A stretch of 64,000 nucleotides of DNA from Mycobacterium heckeshornense (GTDB lineage: Bacteria > Actinomycetota > Actinomycetes > Mycobacteriales > Mycobacteriaceae), in contig NZ_AP024237.1 of NCBI RefSeq assembly GCF_016592155.1, forward strand, positions 496,001 through 560,000. The letters are read 5' to 3'. The notes beneath the pieces were generated by a model. That model did not search any database. It was not told where the DNA came from and saw only the letters and a program-made list of their open reading frames with translations. Positions 43,167 through 52,028 of this stretch are shown one piece after another. Position numbers and translations under genes: made by a program. Each line of letters begins with the position of its first letter. Position 1 is the stretch's first letter.

Positions 43167-43532
43167 ATGGCGTCTTTGTACCACCGGATCGGCGGCTACG
43201 ATGTTATCGCGGCCGTCATCGAGGACTTGTTCAACAGCTTACGCGCCGATCCCGCCTTTGCCCGATTCGCGTCGGGCCGCAGCCTCGATTCACAGGCGCG
43301 GGCTCAGCAGCTGTTGGTCGAGCAGATGTGTGACCTAAGCGGCGGACCCTGCAGATATCTCGGCCGTGATATGAAGACCTCGCACGCCGGGCTGGGGATC
43401 ACCGAAGCGGAGTGGAATGCCAACATGCAGTACGCAGCTGCTGCCCTGGCGAAAAATGGGATCGGTGAAGCCGAAAAAGCCGAGTTTCTAGGGCTTTTCG
43501 AGCGTTACCGGCACGATATTGTCGAGGCGTAG
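43167..43532 (+). CDS. Truncated hemoglobin, group I type
   Basis: A 121-residue globin of the 2-on-2 fold: SLYHRIGGYDVIAAVIEDLFNSL start, LSGGPCRYLGRDMKTSHAGLGITEAEW with proximal His73, and the short C-terminal helix region. Group I members bind O2 or NO. ATG 43167 (after a GGGGG tract) fits family starts; ATG 43152 is an alternative. It follows the amidohydrolase-like gene by 30 bases and converges with the flavin monooxygenase, 15 bases apart. It may deliver oxygen or protect oxygenases; this is inference. Confidence 0.88.
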   Translation: MASLYHRIGGYDVIAAVIEDLFNSLRADPAFARFASGRSLDSQARAQQLLVEQMCDLSGGPCRYLGRDMKTSHAGLGITEAEWNANMQYAAAALAKNGIGEAEKAEFLGLFERYRHDIVEA

Positions 43533-43547
43533 TCGGCGGCGGTCGAG

Positions 43548-45020
43548 TCAATGCCGGGCCAGTTCCGGGGGCGTGAAGCGCAGGTCGTAGTTTTCCAACT
43601 TCGTTTCGGCGAGCATGGCGCGGTGCTTGGCGGGTGTGAACGGCCACACTTCTGGCAGCCCATTCTTGCCGAGATACCAGCTGTCACACCCGGTGGTCCA
43701 CACGGTGTTAGGCATCGCCGCCGTCAGTGCGGCGTTGAACGCCTGAGTCGCCGATTGCGTCGGCTCCACGGTGTCGAATTCTTCACGCTGCCAACGCTTT
43801 ATCCAACCCAGGATGTGATTGGCCTGCGATTCGGCGACCGCGGTCAACGGAAAGTTGCCCACTGGACTATGCGGGCCGAGCAGCATAAAGAAGTTCGGAA
43901 AACCTGGCATGGCAACGGTTTCGAAAGCGTGCGGTCCGTCGCGCCACGCCTCGTCCAGGCAGATCCCGTCGCGGCCGACCACCCGCATTGGTCGCATGTA
44001 GGCGTGCGCGTCGAATCCGGTTGCCAGCACGATGACGTCGGCCTGGTGCAGGATGCCGTCGTCGGTGACGATGCCGCGGGGTTCGATGTGATCGATGCGG
44101 GAAGTGACCAGCTCGACGTCGTCACGCTGGATTGCGCGATAGAACCCGCCGGAGATCACCAGCCGCTTGCACATCGGTGTGTAGTTCGGGGTCAGGGCCT
44201 TGCGCAGGTGCGGGTCGCGCACCGTGCGCAGGTTCGCCCGGCACAGCGCGGCCACGAAACGCCGACGCCAGCCCGGCTTGACCAACGCGGCGGAAAAGAT
44301 CTCCATCGGGATCCGGTATCCATGGTAGCCAAGGTGATTCAGCCAAGGGAAGACCCGATGGGTGCGGTGCGTCAGTCGCGGGTAGCGGGGATTGGGCATC
44401 GGCATGATCCACTGCGGGGTGCGCTGAAAAAGTGTCAGCCGGGCCGGGGTGCCTGCGAGCCGACTGACGATCTGCACTCCTGTGGAGCCGGTCCCGATCA
44501 CCGCGACCCGGCGGCCCCGCAGCTCGACGCTGTGGTCCCACCGCGCGGAATGAAACACCGAACCCGAGAAGTCGCTGAGTGCGCGAATGTCCGGAATCTT
44601 CGGGTGGTGCAGCACCCCGGTCGCCGATATCAGAAAGTCGACCCGCGACGTCTCGCCGGCGCGGGTCGACACAACCCAGCCGCGACCGTCGAACTCGGCG
44701 CTGACGACCTCGGTACGGAACCGGATCCGCTCGTAGACGCCGGTTCGTTTGGCCACGTCGGTGAAGTACTCCTGGATCTCGCCGCCGGGTGAAAACAAGT
44801 GGCTCCAGCCCGGATTCGGCGCAAAGCTGAACTGGTAGAACCGCGACGGCACATCGCAGGTCAGGCCGGGATACGTGTTCTCCCGCCAGGTGCCGCCAAC
44901 CTCGTCGGCCTTCTCATACAGCGTGACATCGTCAATACCGCCCCGCTGCAGAATGATTGCCGCGCAGATGCCAGACATCCCGGCTCCCGCGATCGCGACT
45001 GTCGGCTGGCGCTTTGTCAC
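43548..45020 (-). CDS. Baeyer-Villiger-type flavin monooxygenase
   Basis: A 490-residue FAD/NADPH monooxygenase. It shows the FAD fold VAIAGAGMSGICAAIILQ, the BVMO fingerprint FSGSVFHSARWDH (FxGxxxHxxxW), and the NADPH fold RVAVIGTGSTGVQIVSRL. Such enzymes insert oxygen next to ketones; in a sterol cluster a steroid or cyclic-ketone substrate is possible but unproven. GTG 45020 start. Together with fadD17 it is in a same-strand run; a 27-base gap separates them. Confidence 0.88.
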   Translation of the reverse strand: MTKRQPTVAIAGAGMSGICAAIILQRGGIDDVTLYEKADEVGGTWRENTYPGLTCDVPSRFYQFSFAPNPGWSHLFSPGGEIQEYFTDVAKRTGVYERIRFRTEVVSAEFDGRGWVVSTRAGETSRVDFLISATGVLHHPKIPDIRALSDFSGSVFHSARWDHSVELRGRRVAVIGTGSTGVQIVSRLAGTPARLTLFQRTPQWIMPMPNPRYPRLTHRTHRVFPWLNHLGYHGYRIPMEIFSAALVKPGWRRRFVAALCRANLRTVRDPHLRKALTPNYTPMCKRLVISGGFYRAIQRDDVELVTSRIDHIEPRGIVTDDGILHQADVIVLATGFDAHAYMRPMRVVGRDGICLDEAWRDGPHAFETVAMPGFPNFFMLLGPHSPVGNFPLTAVAESQANHILGWIKRWQREEFDTVEPTQSATQAFNAALTAAMPNTVWTTGCDSWYLGKNGLPEVWPFTPAKHRAMLAETKLENYDLRFTPPELARH

Positions 45021-45047
45021 TCGACCCGCCTCCCGCTTCGACGAGGG

Positions 45048-46553
45048 TTACCGCCGAATCTGCCATACCGGGTCAGCGCAGTCGAGACCCTCGGCCGCCA
45101 GCTCGCGTTTGAGCACCTTGAAGGTCGCGGTACGTGGCAGCGTGCTGCAGATCCGGACATACGACGGCCACTGCTTGGGTCCAAGGTCGGGCTGCTCGGC
45201 CAGAAAGGCGCGAAACTTATCGGCGTCGAATTCCGCTCCCGGCGCCAGCACCAGTGCCGCCATCACCTGGTCGCCGACGGTCGGGTCGGGCACCGCATAC
45301 ACGGCCACCTCGGTCACGTTCGGGTAGCGCGCGAGCACCCGCTCGATGGGTGCGGTGCCGAGATTTTCGCCGTCAACCCGTAGCCAATCACCGAGCCGGC
45401 CGGCGAAGTACACATAGCCGCGCTCGTCGCGATAGGCCAGGTCGCCGCTGTGATAGGCCCCGCCGGCCATGCGCTGCGCGGTGGCTTCGGGATCGTTGTA
45501 ATAGCCCTCGAACCGGCCGGCCCCAGCGGTGTTCACCAGTTCGCCCACCATGCCGGGCGGGCACGGTTGTCCGGTGTCGACGTCGACGATCTCAACCCCG
45601 TCGGGCAACGGGCCCAGCGAACCCGGCGGCGTGTCCGGTGTTCGGCTGATCGCCACCCCGCCCTCGGTTGAGCCGAACCCGTCGATCACCACACACCCGA
45701 ATCGGCGGGCGAAGCGTTCCACGTCGGCGGGTGCGCCTTCGTTGCCGTACACCGCGCGCAGCGGGTTGTCGGCGTCGTCGGGACGCTCCGGGGTGGCCAG
45801 CACATACGACAACGGCTTGCCCACATAGTTGGCATAGGTGGCGCCGTAGCGGCGAATGTCGGGAAGGAACTGCGAGGCGGAGAACTTGCGCCGCAACACC
45901 ATTGAGCCGCGACAAGCCAACGCCACCGACCATCCCACCAGCACGGCGTTGGAATGAAACAGCGGCATCGACACGTAGCAGACATCGTCGGGGCCGAGGC
46001 TGAAGCGGTCGGTCATCGTCACACCGGCTATCCCGACCTTGCCGTGACTGCACATCACCGCCTTGGGGTCACCGCTGGTGCCCGAGGTGAAGATCAGCAT
46101 GAAGAGATCCTCGGGCCGCGCCTCTTGGAAGCGCACCTCGGTGTCTCGGTGTGCGGCGACCTCGTCGGCCCATTCCGGGGAGTCGACGTTGACATGCTCG
46201 ATATCACCCAGTGCTGCAGCCGAATTCGAGTCAGCTAGCACCAGCTGGCAATCCGCGTGGCGAATGTCGCGGGCCAGCGCGGCGCCGCGACGCACCGGGT
46301 TGAGACCCACCGGCACGATGCCCGACAGCCCCGCCGCAACCAGCACCGCCGAAAAGAACGGCGTGTTCTCCAGCAGCACGCCTACGTGTGGCGGCTTGCC
46401 CGGGTCAAGCCGTGCCCGCAGGGCGGCGGCGATTGCCGCGCCGTGCCGAACGTGGTCGCGCCAGTTGACAAACGAGTCCTCGAAATAGACTCCCCGATCG
46501 TCGACGTCGACGAGCGGTCTCAGCAAGTCTGTGACGGTCGGTAGGCGCTCCAT
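45048..46553 (-). CDS. fadD17: FadD17, acyl-CoA synthetase
   Basis: ANL-superfamily synthetase (501 residues) in the Rv3506 position: A3 loop MLIFTSGTSGDPKAVMCSHGK, GSTEGGVAISRTPDTP, YHSGDLAYRDERGYVYFAGRLGDWLRVDGENLG, and the C-terminal Lys in TATFKVLKREL. FadD17 activates sterol side-chain acids in known mycobacteria; side-chain selectivity here is inferred. The start lies three bases after the fadE27 stop. Confidence 0.92.
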   Translation of the reverse strand: MERLPTVTDLLRPLVDVDDRGVYFEDSFVNWRDHVRHGAAIAAALRARLDPGKPPHVGVLLENTPFFSAVLVAAGLSGIVPVGLNPVRRGAALARDIRHADCQLVLADSNSAAALGDIEHVNVDSPEWADEVAAHRDTEVRFQEARPEDLFMLIFTSGTSGDPKAVMCSHGKVGIAGVTMTDRFSLGPDDVCYVSMPLFHSNAVLVGWSVALACRGSMVLRRKFSASQFLPDIRRYGATYANYVGKPLSYVLATPERPDDADNPLRAVYGNEGAPADVERFARRFGCVVIDGFGSTEGGVAISRTPDTPPGSLGPLPDGVEIVDVDTGQPCPPGMVGELVNTAGAGRFEGYYNDPEATAQRMAGGAYHSGDLAYRDERGYVYFAGRLGDWLRVDGENLGTAPIERVLARYPNVTEVAVYAVPDPTVGDQVMAALVLAPGAEFDADKFRAFLAEQPDLGPKQWPSYVRICSTLPRTATFKVLKRELAAEGLDCADPVWQIRR

Positions 46554-46556
46554 AAG

Positions 46557-47654
46557 TCAAACGGGGCTGTCGGCCAGTTCGCGGCCGATCCGCCGCAGTG
46601 CTCCGGTGGCACTGCCCAGCGCGAACTCCGTCTGCTTGGCGGCCAGGAAATAGCGGTGCACCGGGTGGTCGATGTCGATCCCGACGCCACCGTGCACATG
46701 AACGACGGTGTGCGCCACGCGATGGCCGGCGTCGGCGGCCCAGAACGCCGCGGTCGCTACTTCGGTGTCGGCGGGTAGGTTCTCACTGACCCGCCAGGCC
46801 GCCTGTGTCAGCGTCAGCCGCAAACCTTTGACGTCGATGTAGCCGTCGGCCAGTCGCTGCGACACCGCCTGGAAGCTGCCGATCGGCCGGTCGAACTGTT
46901 CGCGGGTGCGGGCGTAGTCAGCGGTCATCTGCAATCCACGGTCGAGCACACCGAGTTGAAAAGCACTGCGGCCCAGAGTGGCTCGCAATGACAGCCAGTC
47001 AGCAACCTCGCGGCCGCCGACTAGCCGCCCACTGCCGATTTCCACGCCCGACAACTCCAGCTGGCCGACACTGCCCAAACCGGTGGTCTCCAACGGGGCC
47101 ACCGCCACGCCGGGATCGTCGACTGCGACCAGAAAAACCGCTGTGCCGGAATCGGTTTCGGTGGGCACCAGGAAGGCGTTGGCCACCGGTCCGTATCCCA
47201 CCTGGGTGCGGGTGCCGGTGAGCCGGTAGCCGTCGCCGGAGCGGGTCGCCTGTACCGGCCCCTCACCCATGTCGCCGTCCAGGGCAACGGTGAGGACCTG
47301 CTGGCCGCTGACCGCCGGTGCGCCCCACTGCTGCGCAAGCTCGGCAGCGGCAAATCGGGCCAGCGCACCCGCGGCCAGCGTCACCGACTCCAGATACGGC
47401 ACCGCGGCCAATCCCCGGCCCAAGGCGACCAGCACCGCGGTCTGCTCCAGCACCCCGTATCCGCTTCCGCCCAACGACTCTGGTGCGGCGGCGCTCAGCA
47501 CGTCGGCGTCGATCAGCTTGCGCCACAGCTCACGGTCGAACCGCTGCTCGAGCCCGTCGAGCTCGCGCTGGTGCTGCGGTGTGCATACCGCGTCCACGAT
47601 GGTAGTGACCGGGCCGCCAAGGTCTCGGGCCGCTTCGGTTGTCGAGAAATCCAT
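46557..47654 (-). CDS. fadE27: FadE27, subunit of heteromeric sterol acyl-CoA dehydrogenase (with FadE26)
   Basis: A 365-residue acyl-CoA dehydrogenase-fold subunit: MDFSTTEAARDLGGPV start, LTGTRTQVGYGPVANAFLVP, LQMTADYARTREQFDRPIGSFQAV and VHVHGGVGIDIDHPVHRYF. Pairs with FadE26 to dehydrogenate the long-side-chain steroid CoA (first beta-oxidation cycle). ATG 47654 is chosen over the longer open frame because it gives the family start; the gap to fadE26 is 19 bases. Confidence 0.92.
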   Translation of the reverse strand: MDFSTTEAARDLGGPVTTIVDAVCTPQHQRELDGLEQRFDRELWRKLIDADVLSAAAPESLGGSGYGVLEQTAVLVALGRGLAAVPYLESVTLAAGALARFAAAELAQQWGAPAVSGQQVLTVALDGDMGEGPVQATRSGDGYRLTGTRTQVGYGPVANAFLVPTETDSGTAVFLVAVDDPGVAVAPLETTGLGSVGQLELSGVEIGSGRLVGGREVADWLSLRATLGRSAFQLGVLDRGLQMTADYARTREQFDRPIGSFQAVSQRLADGYIDVKGLRLTLTQAAWRVSENLPADTEVATAAFWAADAGHRVAHTVVHVHGGVGIDIDHPVHRYFLAAKQTEFALGSATGALRRIGRELADSPV

Positions 47655-47673
47655 GGATAAGTCCTTTGCCCGG

Positions 47674-48855
47674 TCAGCGGTTGGCTCGCGGCAGGCCCAG
47701 CGCCACCATGCCGATGATGTCACGCTGAATTTCGTTGGTGCCGCCGCCGAAGGTCAGGATCAGGCACGCCCGGTGCATCCGCTCGATCCGGCCGCGCAGC
47801 ACCGCGCCGGGCGAATCCGGGCGCACGGTCGCGGCAGTGCCCAGCACCTCCATCAGCAGCCGGTAGGCCTCGGTGGCCAGTTCGGTGCCGAACACTTTGG
47901 CGGCCGATGCGTCGGCCGGCGACGGGGCAGCCTCGTTCGACGACGCCAGCTCCCAGTTGATCAACTTGAGCACCTCGACCTTGGCGTGCACCCGGGCCAG
48001 GTTCAGCTGCACCCACTCGGAGTCGATGAGCCGCGCACCGGAGGCGTCCTTGGTGTTTTGCGCCCATTCCCGAACCTCGTTGAGCGCGGTGATGATCGGC
48101 TGCGCGGATACCAACGCCACGCGTTCGTGGTTGAGCTGGTTGGTGACCAGTTTCCAGCCGCCGTTCTCTTCGCCGACCCGGTTGGCCACCGGCACGCGGA
48201 CGTCGGAGTAGTAGGTGGCACTGGTGTCGGGACCGGCCATGGTGTGCACCGGCGTCCAGGAGAAACCCTCGGCGGTGGTCGGCACGATCAGCACCGAAAT
48301 GCCGCGATGTTTCTTGGCTTCGGGGTTGGTGCGTACCGCCAGCCACACATAGTCGGCGTACTGGATGAGGCTGGTCCACATCTTCTGGCCGTTGACGATG
48401 TAGTCGTCGCCGTCGCGCACCGCGGTGGTGCGCAGGTTGGCCAGATCGGTGCCCGCACCCGGCTCGGAGTAGCCGATCGAAAAATGGATCTCGCCGGCGG
48501 CGATCTTGGGCAGGTAGAACTTTTTCTGCTCCTCGGTGCCGAACGCCATGATCGTCGGCGCGACGCTGTTGATGGTCAAAAACGGCACCGGGGCGCCGGC
48601 GATGGCGGCCTCGTCGGTGAAGATCAGCTGATCCATCGCCGAGCGAGCCTGCCCGCCGTACTCCTTGGGCCACCCCAGCGCCAGCCACCCGTCGCGGCCC
48701 ATTTCGGCGACGATCTCGCGGTAGACGTTGCCGCTGCCGATTTCGCCCGACGTCGAGTTGAGCGCCTCGCGGCGTTCCGGGGTGATCAGCTTGGCGAAGT
48801 ACGACCGCAGTTCGCGACGCAGCTCCTCCTGCTCGGGGGTGTAACCGATGCGCAT
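47674..48855 (-). CDS. fadE26: FadE26, catalytic subunit of heteromeric sterol acyl-CoA dehydrogenase
   Basis: A 393-residue dehydrogenase: MRIGYTPEQEELRRELRSYFAKLITPERREAL, IGYSEPGAGTDLANLRTTAVRDGDDYIVNGQKMWTSLIQYADYVWL, and the C-terminal LTFGGGTNEIQRDIIGMVALGLPR. ATG 48855 is chosen; an open frame continuing to 49110 would cross the KstR box and run antisense into fdxD. The gene heads fadE26-fadE27-fadD17 under the box at 48891. Confidence 0.93.
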   Translation of the reverse strand: MRIGYTPEQEELRRELRSYFAKLITPERREALNSTSGEIGSGNVYREIVAEMGRDGWLALGWPKEYGGQARSAMDQLIFTDEAAIAGAPVPFLTINSVAPTIMAFGTEEQKKFYLPKIAAGEIHFSIGYSEPGAGTDLANLRTTAVRDGDDYIVNGQKMWTSLIQYADYVWLAVRTNPEAKKHRGISVLIVPTTAEGFSWTPVHTMAGPDTSATYYSDVRVPVANRVGEENGGWKLVTNQLNHERVALVSAQPIITALNEVREWAQNTKDASGARLIDSEWVQLNLARVHAKVEVLKLINWELASSNEAAPSPADASAAKVFGTELATEAYRLLMEVLGTAATVRPDSPGAVLRGRIERMHRACLILTFGGGTNEIQRDIIGMVALGLPRANR

Positions 48856-48890
48856 TGGCGGTCCCTTCGCGATCCGTCTACCTTCCTGGT

Positions 48891-48904
48891 TGTAACACGT
48901 TCTA
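48891..48904. promoter_or_regulatory. KstR operator between fadE26 and fdxD
   Basis: TGTAACACGTTCTA is a perfect KstR-type box, identical to the echA19/fadD19 site. It lies 35 bases upstream of fadE26 and 71 bases upstream of fdxD, serving both divergent operons. Confidence 0.87.
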
Positions 48905-48975
48905 GTATGCGGGTCCAGCAAGGTGTCGTCGTATGGTGGTGCTACCGGCAACCGGAAAGGCCAAGGAGGAGAGCC

Positions 48976-49167
48976 GTGCGAGTGATAGTGGACCGCGATC
49001 GGTGTGAAGGCAACGCGGTGTGCATGGGAATCGCGCCGGACATCTTCGAGCTGGACGACGAGGACTACGCCGTGGTGAAGACCGATCCGATACCGCCCGA
49101 CCGGGAACAACTCGCCGAGCAGGCGATCGCCGAGTGCCCGCGGGCGGCGCTGAAGCGCAGCGACTAA
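48976..49167 (+). CDS. fdxD: FdxD, [3Fe-4S] ferredoxin
   Basis: A 63-residue ferredoxin of the P450-partner type: cluster ligands Cys10, Cys16 (CEGNAVC, with Asn in the position that is variable in this group) and Cys54 (AECPRAAL). It may feed electrons to CYP125/CYP142 or a Rieske enzyme; the partner is not shown. GTG 48976 is preceded by AAGGAGGA at 48963-48970. Cotranscribed with hsd4A. Confidence 0.93.
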   Translation: MRVIVDRDRCEGNAVCMGIAPDIFELDDEDYAVVKTDPIPPDREQLAEQAIAECPRAALKRSD

Positions 49168-49191
49168 TCACCGACTAGAGGTATTCATAAA

Positions 49192-50100
49192 TTGACTAGC
49201 AGCACGAACGCGACCGATCTGTCCGGGAAGGTCGCGGTGGTGACCGGCGCGGCCGCGGGCCTGGGCCGCGCCGAGGCCATCGGCTTGGCGCGTGCCGGCG
49301 CCACCATCGTCGTCAACGACGTGGCGACGGCGCTGGACGCCTCCGACGTCATCGACGAGATCTCCGCGGTCGGCGCCAAAGCCGTCGCAGTCACCGGCGA
49401 CATCAGTCAACGCGCCACCGCCGACGAGCTGGTCGCCTGCGCTGACGGGCTGGGCGGTTTGAGCATCGTGGTCAACAACGCCGGGATCACCCGCGACCGG
49501 ATGCTGTTCAACATGTCCGACGAGGAGTGGGACGCCGTCATCGCCGTGCACTTGCGTGGCCACTTCCTGCTCACCCGCAACGCGGCCGCGTACTGGCGGG
49601 CCCGGGCGAAGCAATCCGACGGCCCGGTCTACGGCCGCATCGTCAACACCTCGTCGGAGGCCGGGCTGGTGGGCCCGGTCGGGCAGGCCAACTACGCCGC
49701 CGCCAAGGCGGGCATCACCGCGCTGACCCTGTCGGCGGCGCGGGCGCTGGGCCGCTACGGTGTTTGCGCCAATGTGATCTGCCCGCGGGCTCGGACCGCG
49801 ATGACGGCCGAGGTGTTCGGCGCGGCACCCGAGACCGGCGAGATCGATCCGCTGTCTCCCGAACATGTGGTAACCCTGGTCCGCTTTCTGACCTCTCCGG
49901 CCGCCCAGGCGGTCAACGGCCAGCTTTTCATCGTCTATGGCCCGCGGGTGACGTTGGTGGCCGCGCCCACCGTCGAGCGCCAGTTCACCGCGGACGCACC
50001 GGCCTGGGACCCCGGCGAGCTCAGCGCGACACTGCATGACTACTTTGCTGGGCGCGATCCGGAACGCAGCTTTTCGGCGACCGGTCTGATGGAGTCCTGA
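49192..50100 (+). CDS. hsd4A: Hsd4A-like 17-beta-hydroxysteroid/3-hydroxyacyl dehydrogenase (SDR), Rv3502c-like
   Basis: A 302-residue SDR: VAVVTGAAAGLGRAEAIGLARAGATIVVND, NNAGITRDRMLFNM, catalytic VNTSSEAGLVGPVGQANYAAAKAGITALTLSAARAL, and an extension after the SDR core (ADAPAWDPGELSATLHDYF) typical of steroid/multifunctional members. It oxidises 17-hydroxysteroids and/or the beta-hydroxyacyl-CoA side-chain intermediate in known homologues. TTG 49192 start with AGAGG ten bases upstream. Followed by the Mce4 promoter region. Confidence 0.88.
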   Translation: MTSSTNATDLSGKVAVVTGAAAGLGRAEAIGLARAGATIVVNDVATALDASDVIDEISAVGAKAVAVTGDISQRATADELVACADGLGGLSIVVNNAGITRDRMLFNMSDEEWDAVIAVHLRGHFLLTRNAAAYWRARAKQSDGPVYGRIVNTSSEAGLVGPVGQANYAAAKAGITALTLSAARALGRYGVCANVICPRARTAMTAEVFGAAPETGEIDPLSPEHVVTLVRFLTSPAAQAVNGQLFIVYGPRVTLVAAPTVERQFTADAPAWDPGELSATLHDYFAGRDPERSFSATGLMES

Positions 50101-50138
50101 TCCAGCGGAGACGATAGCTGGCGGGGCTCTTCGCCGAC

Positions 50139-50152
50139 TAGAACACGTTGCA
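50139..50152. promoter_or_regulatory. KstR operator 1 of the mce4 promoter region
   Basis: TAGAACACGTTGCA, a perfect KstR-type box, located in the 265-base gap between hsd4A and yrbE4A. It lies 213 bases upstream of the yrbE4A start. Confidence 0.84.
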
Positions 50153-50227
50153 GGATGATCTGGCTCACAATGCCGCTGACCTCGACAAAATACTAACTTT
50201 TGTCTAATTTTCTCGTTCTTTGACACT

Positions 50228-50241
50228 CAGAACCTGTTCTA
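50228..50241. promoter_or_regulatory. KstR operator 2 of the mce4 promoter region (one mismatch)
   Basis: CAGAACCTGTTCTA fits the consensus except the first base and is almost a full palindrome. It lies 75 bases downstream of operator 1 and 124 bases before yrbE4A, leaving a 5' leader of about 120 bases that shows no clear extra gene. Confidence 0.75.
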
Positions 50242-50365
50242 GTTACTATGATCCGGCTCACGCGGGGCGTCGTCCGACAGCAGAAAGACGAAGCGGCGCG
50301 CACAGGACGACGCCGAGGCTCCGCGCCACGTTGCAGAGAGACCCCGGCCCAGAAGGGACCTCAGG

Positions 50366-51130
50366 TTGATCGAACAGCTCGCGGTTCCGGCCCGGGCCGT
50401 GGGCGGGTTTGTGGAGATGTCGCTGGAGACCCTGCGTGGAGCGTTTCGGCGACCCTTTCAGTTTCGGGAGTTCCTCGAGCAGACCTGGATGATCGCGCGG
50501 GTATCGCTGATCCCGACGCTGCTGGTTGCCATTCCGTTCACCGTGCTGGTGGCGTTCACGATCAACATCCTGCTGCGCGAACTCGGCGCTGCCGACCTGT
50601 CCGGCGCGGGCACCGCGTTCGGCACCATCACCCAGCTGGGCCCGGTGGTCACAGTCCTGGTGGTAGCCGGTGCCGGAGCCACTGCGATCTGCGCTGATCT
50701 GGGCGCCCGCACCATCCGCGAGGAAATCGACGCGATGCGGGTGCTGGGCATCGATCCCATCCAGCGCCTGGTAGTGCCACGGGTGCTGGCGTCGACGTTC
50801 GTCGCGCTTTTGCTCAACGGGTTGGTGTCGGCGATCGGTATTTGCGGTGGCTACGTCTTTTCGGTGTTGTTGCAGGGCGTCAATCCGGGCGCATTCGTCA
50901 ACGGTCTGACCGTGCTGACCCATCTGGGTGAGTTGGTGCTCTCGGAGGTGAAGGCGCTGTTGTTCGGGGTGGTCGCCGGGCTGGTCGGCTGCTACCGCGG
51001 CCTGACGGTCAAGGGTGGCCCAAAGGGGGTGGGTAATGCCGTCAACGAGACCGTGGTGTATGCGTTCATCTGCTTGTTCGTGATCAACGTCGTCATGACC
51101 GCGATCGGTGTGCGGGTGCTGGCCCGGTGA
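50366..51130 (+). CDS. yrbE4A: YrbE4A, Mce4 permease-like membrane subunit
   Basis: A 254-residue MlaE/YrbE-family membrane protein with about five to six hydrophobic helices. It forms the inner-membrane channel of the Mce4 sterol importer with YrbE4B and the MceG ATPase (not in this window). The family motif is seen in ICADLGARTIREEIDAMRVLGIDPIQRLVVPRVLA. TTG 50366 follows a purine-rich GAAGGGA. First gene of the mce4 operon. Confidence 0.95.
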   Translation: MIEQLAVPARAVGGFVEMSLETLRGAFRRPFQFREFLEQTWMIARVSLIPTLLVAIPFTVLVAFTINILLRELGAADLSGAGTAFGTITQLGPVVTVLVVAGAGATAICADLGARTIREEIDAMRVLGIDPIQRLVVPRVLASTFVALLLNGLVSAIGICGGYVFSVLLQGVNPGAFVNGLTVLTHLGELVLSEVKALLFGVVAGLVGCYRGLTVKGGPKGVGNAVNETVVYAFICLFVINVVMTAIGVRVLAR

Positions 51131-51179
51131 GCCGCACCGGTGACGATGCAGAGCGCAGCGGTGAGGAGGAGCGGCGCAC

Positions 51180-52022
51180 TTGAGTTACGACGTCACGCTG
51201 CGCATGCGCCGGTGGCTGTCCCGGTTCGCCGGGCCGGTCGACGCTTTCGGCGAGCAGGCGCTGTTCTACGGCGAATCGGTGCGCTGGATCCCGAACGCGA
51301 TCACGCGCTATCGCAAAGAGGTGTTAAGGCTCGTCGCCGAGATGACGCTGGGCACCGGTGCCCTGCTGCTGATCGGCGGAACGGTCGGCGTCGCGGCATT
51401 TCTTACGCTGGCGTCCGGCGGCGTGATCGCGGTCCAGGGTTACGAATCGCTGGGCAATATCGGTATCGAGGCGTTGACCGGTTTTCTGTCGGCATTTCTC
51501 AACGTCCGCATCGTGGCCCCGGTCGTGGCCGGTATCGCACTGGCTGCCACCATCGGCGCGGGCACTACAGCCCAGCTGGGTGCCATGCGAGTGGCCGAAG
51601 AAATCGACGCCATCGAATCGATGGCCGTGCACTCCGTGTCCTATCTGGTGTCGACCCGGCTGATCGCGGGGCTGATCACCATCATCCCGCTGTATTCACT
51701 GGCCGTGCTGGCCTCGTTCTTCGCTGCACGGTTCATCACGATCTTTGTCAACGGTCAATCGGCAGGCCTGTACGACCACTACTTCAACACGTTTCTCAAT
51801 CCGACGGATCTGCTGTGGTCTTTCCTGCAGGCCATCGTGATGTCGATCGCGGTGATGTTGGTCCACACGTACTACGGCTACAACGCATCCGGGGGCCCGG
51901 TCGGGGTCGGCCTAGCGGTCGGCCAGGCCGTGCGGACGTCGCTGATCGTTGTCGTCGTCATTACCCTGGCGATCTCCCTGGCGGTCTACGGCGCCTCGGG
52001 TAACTTCAACCTCTCCGGCTGA
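51180..52022 (+). CDS. yrbE4B: YrbE4B, Mce4 permease-like membrane subunit
   Basis: A 280-residue MlaE-family partner of YrbE4A: AATIGAGTTAQLGAMRVAEEIDAIESMAVHSVSYLVSTRLIAG is the cytoplasmic coupling region contacted by the ATPase, with about five hydrophobic helices around it. TTG 51180 with GAGGAGGAG upstream (51163-51171). Followed seven bases later by mce4A. Confidence 0.95.
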   Translation: MSYDVTLRMRRWLSRFAGPVDAFGEQALFYGESVRWIPNAITRYRKEVLRLVAEMTLGTGALLLIGGTVGVAAFLTLASGGVIAVQGYESLGNIGIEALTGFLSAFLNVRIVAPVVAGIALAATIGAGTTAQLGAMRVAEEIDAIESMAVHSVSYLVSTRLIAGLITIIPLYSLAVLASFFAARFITIFVNGQSAGLYDHYFNTFLNPTDLLWSFLQAIVMSIAVMLVHTYYGYNASGGPVGVGLAVGQAVRTSLIVVVVITLAISLAVYGASGNFNLSG

Positions 52023-52028
52023 GCAACG

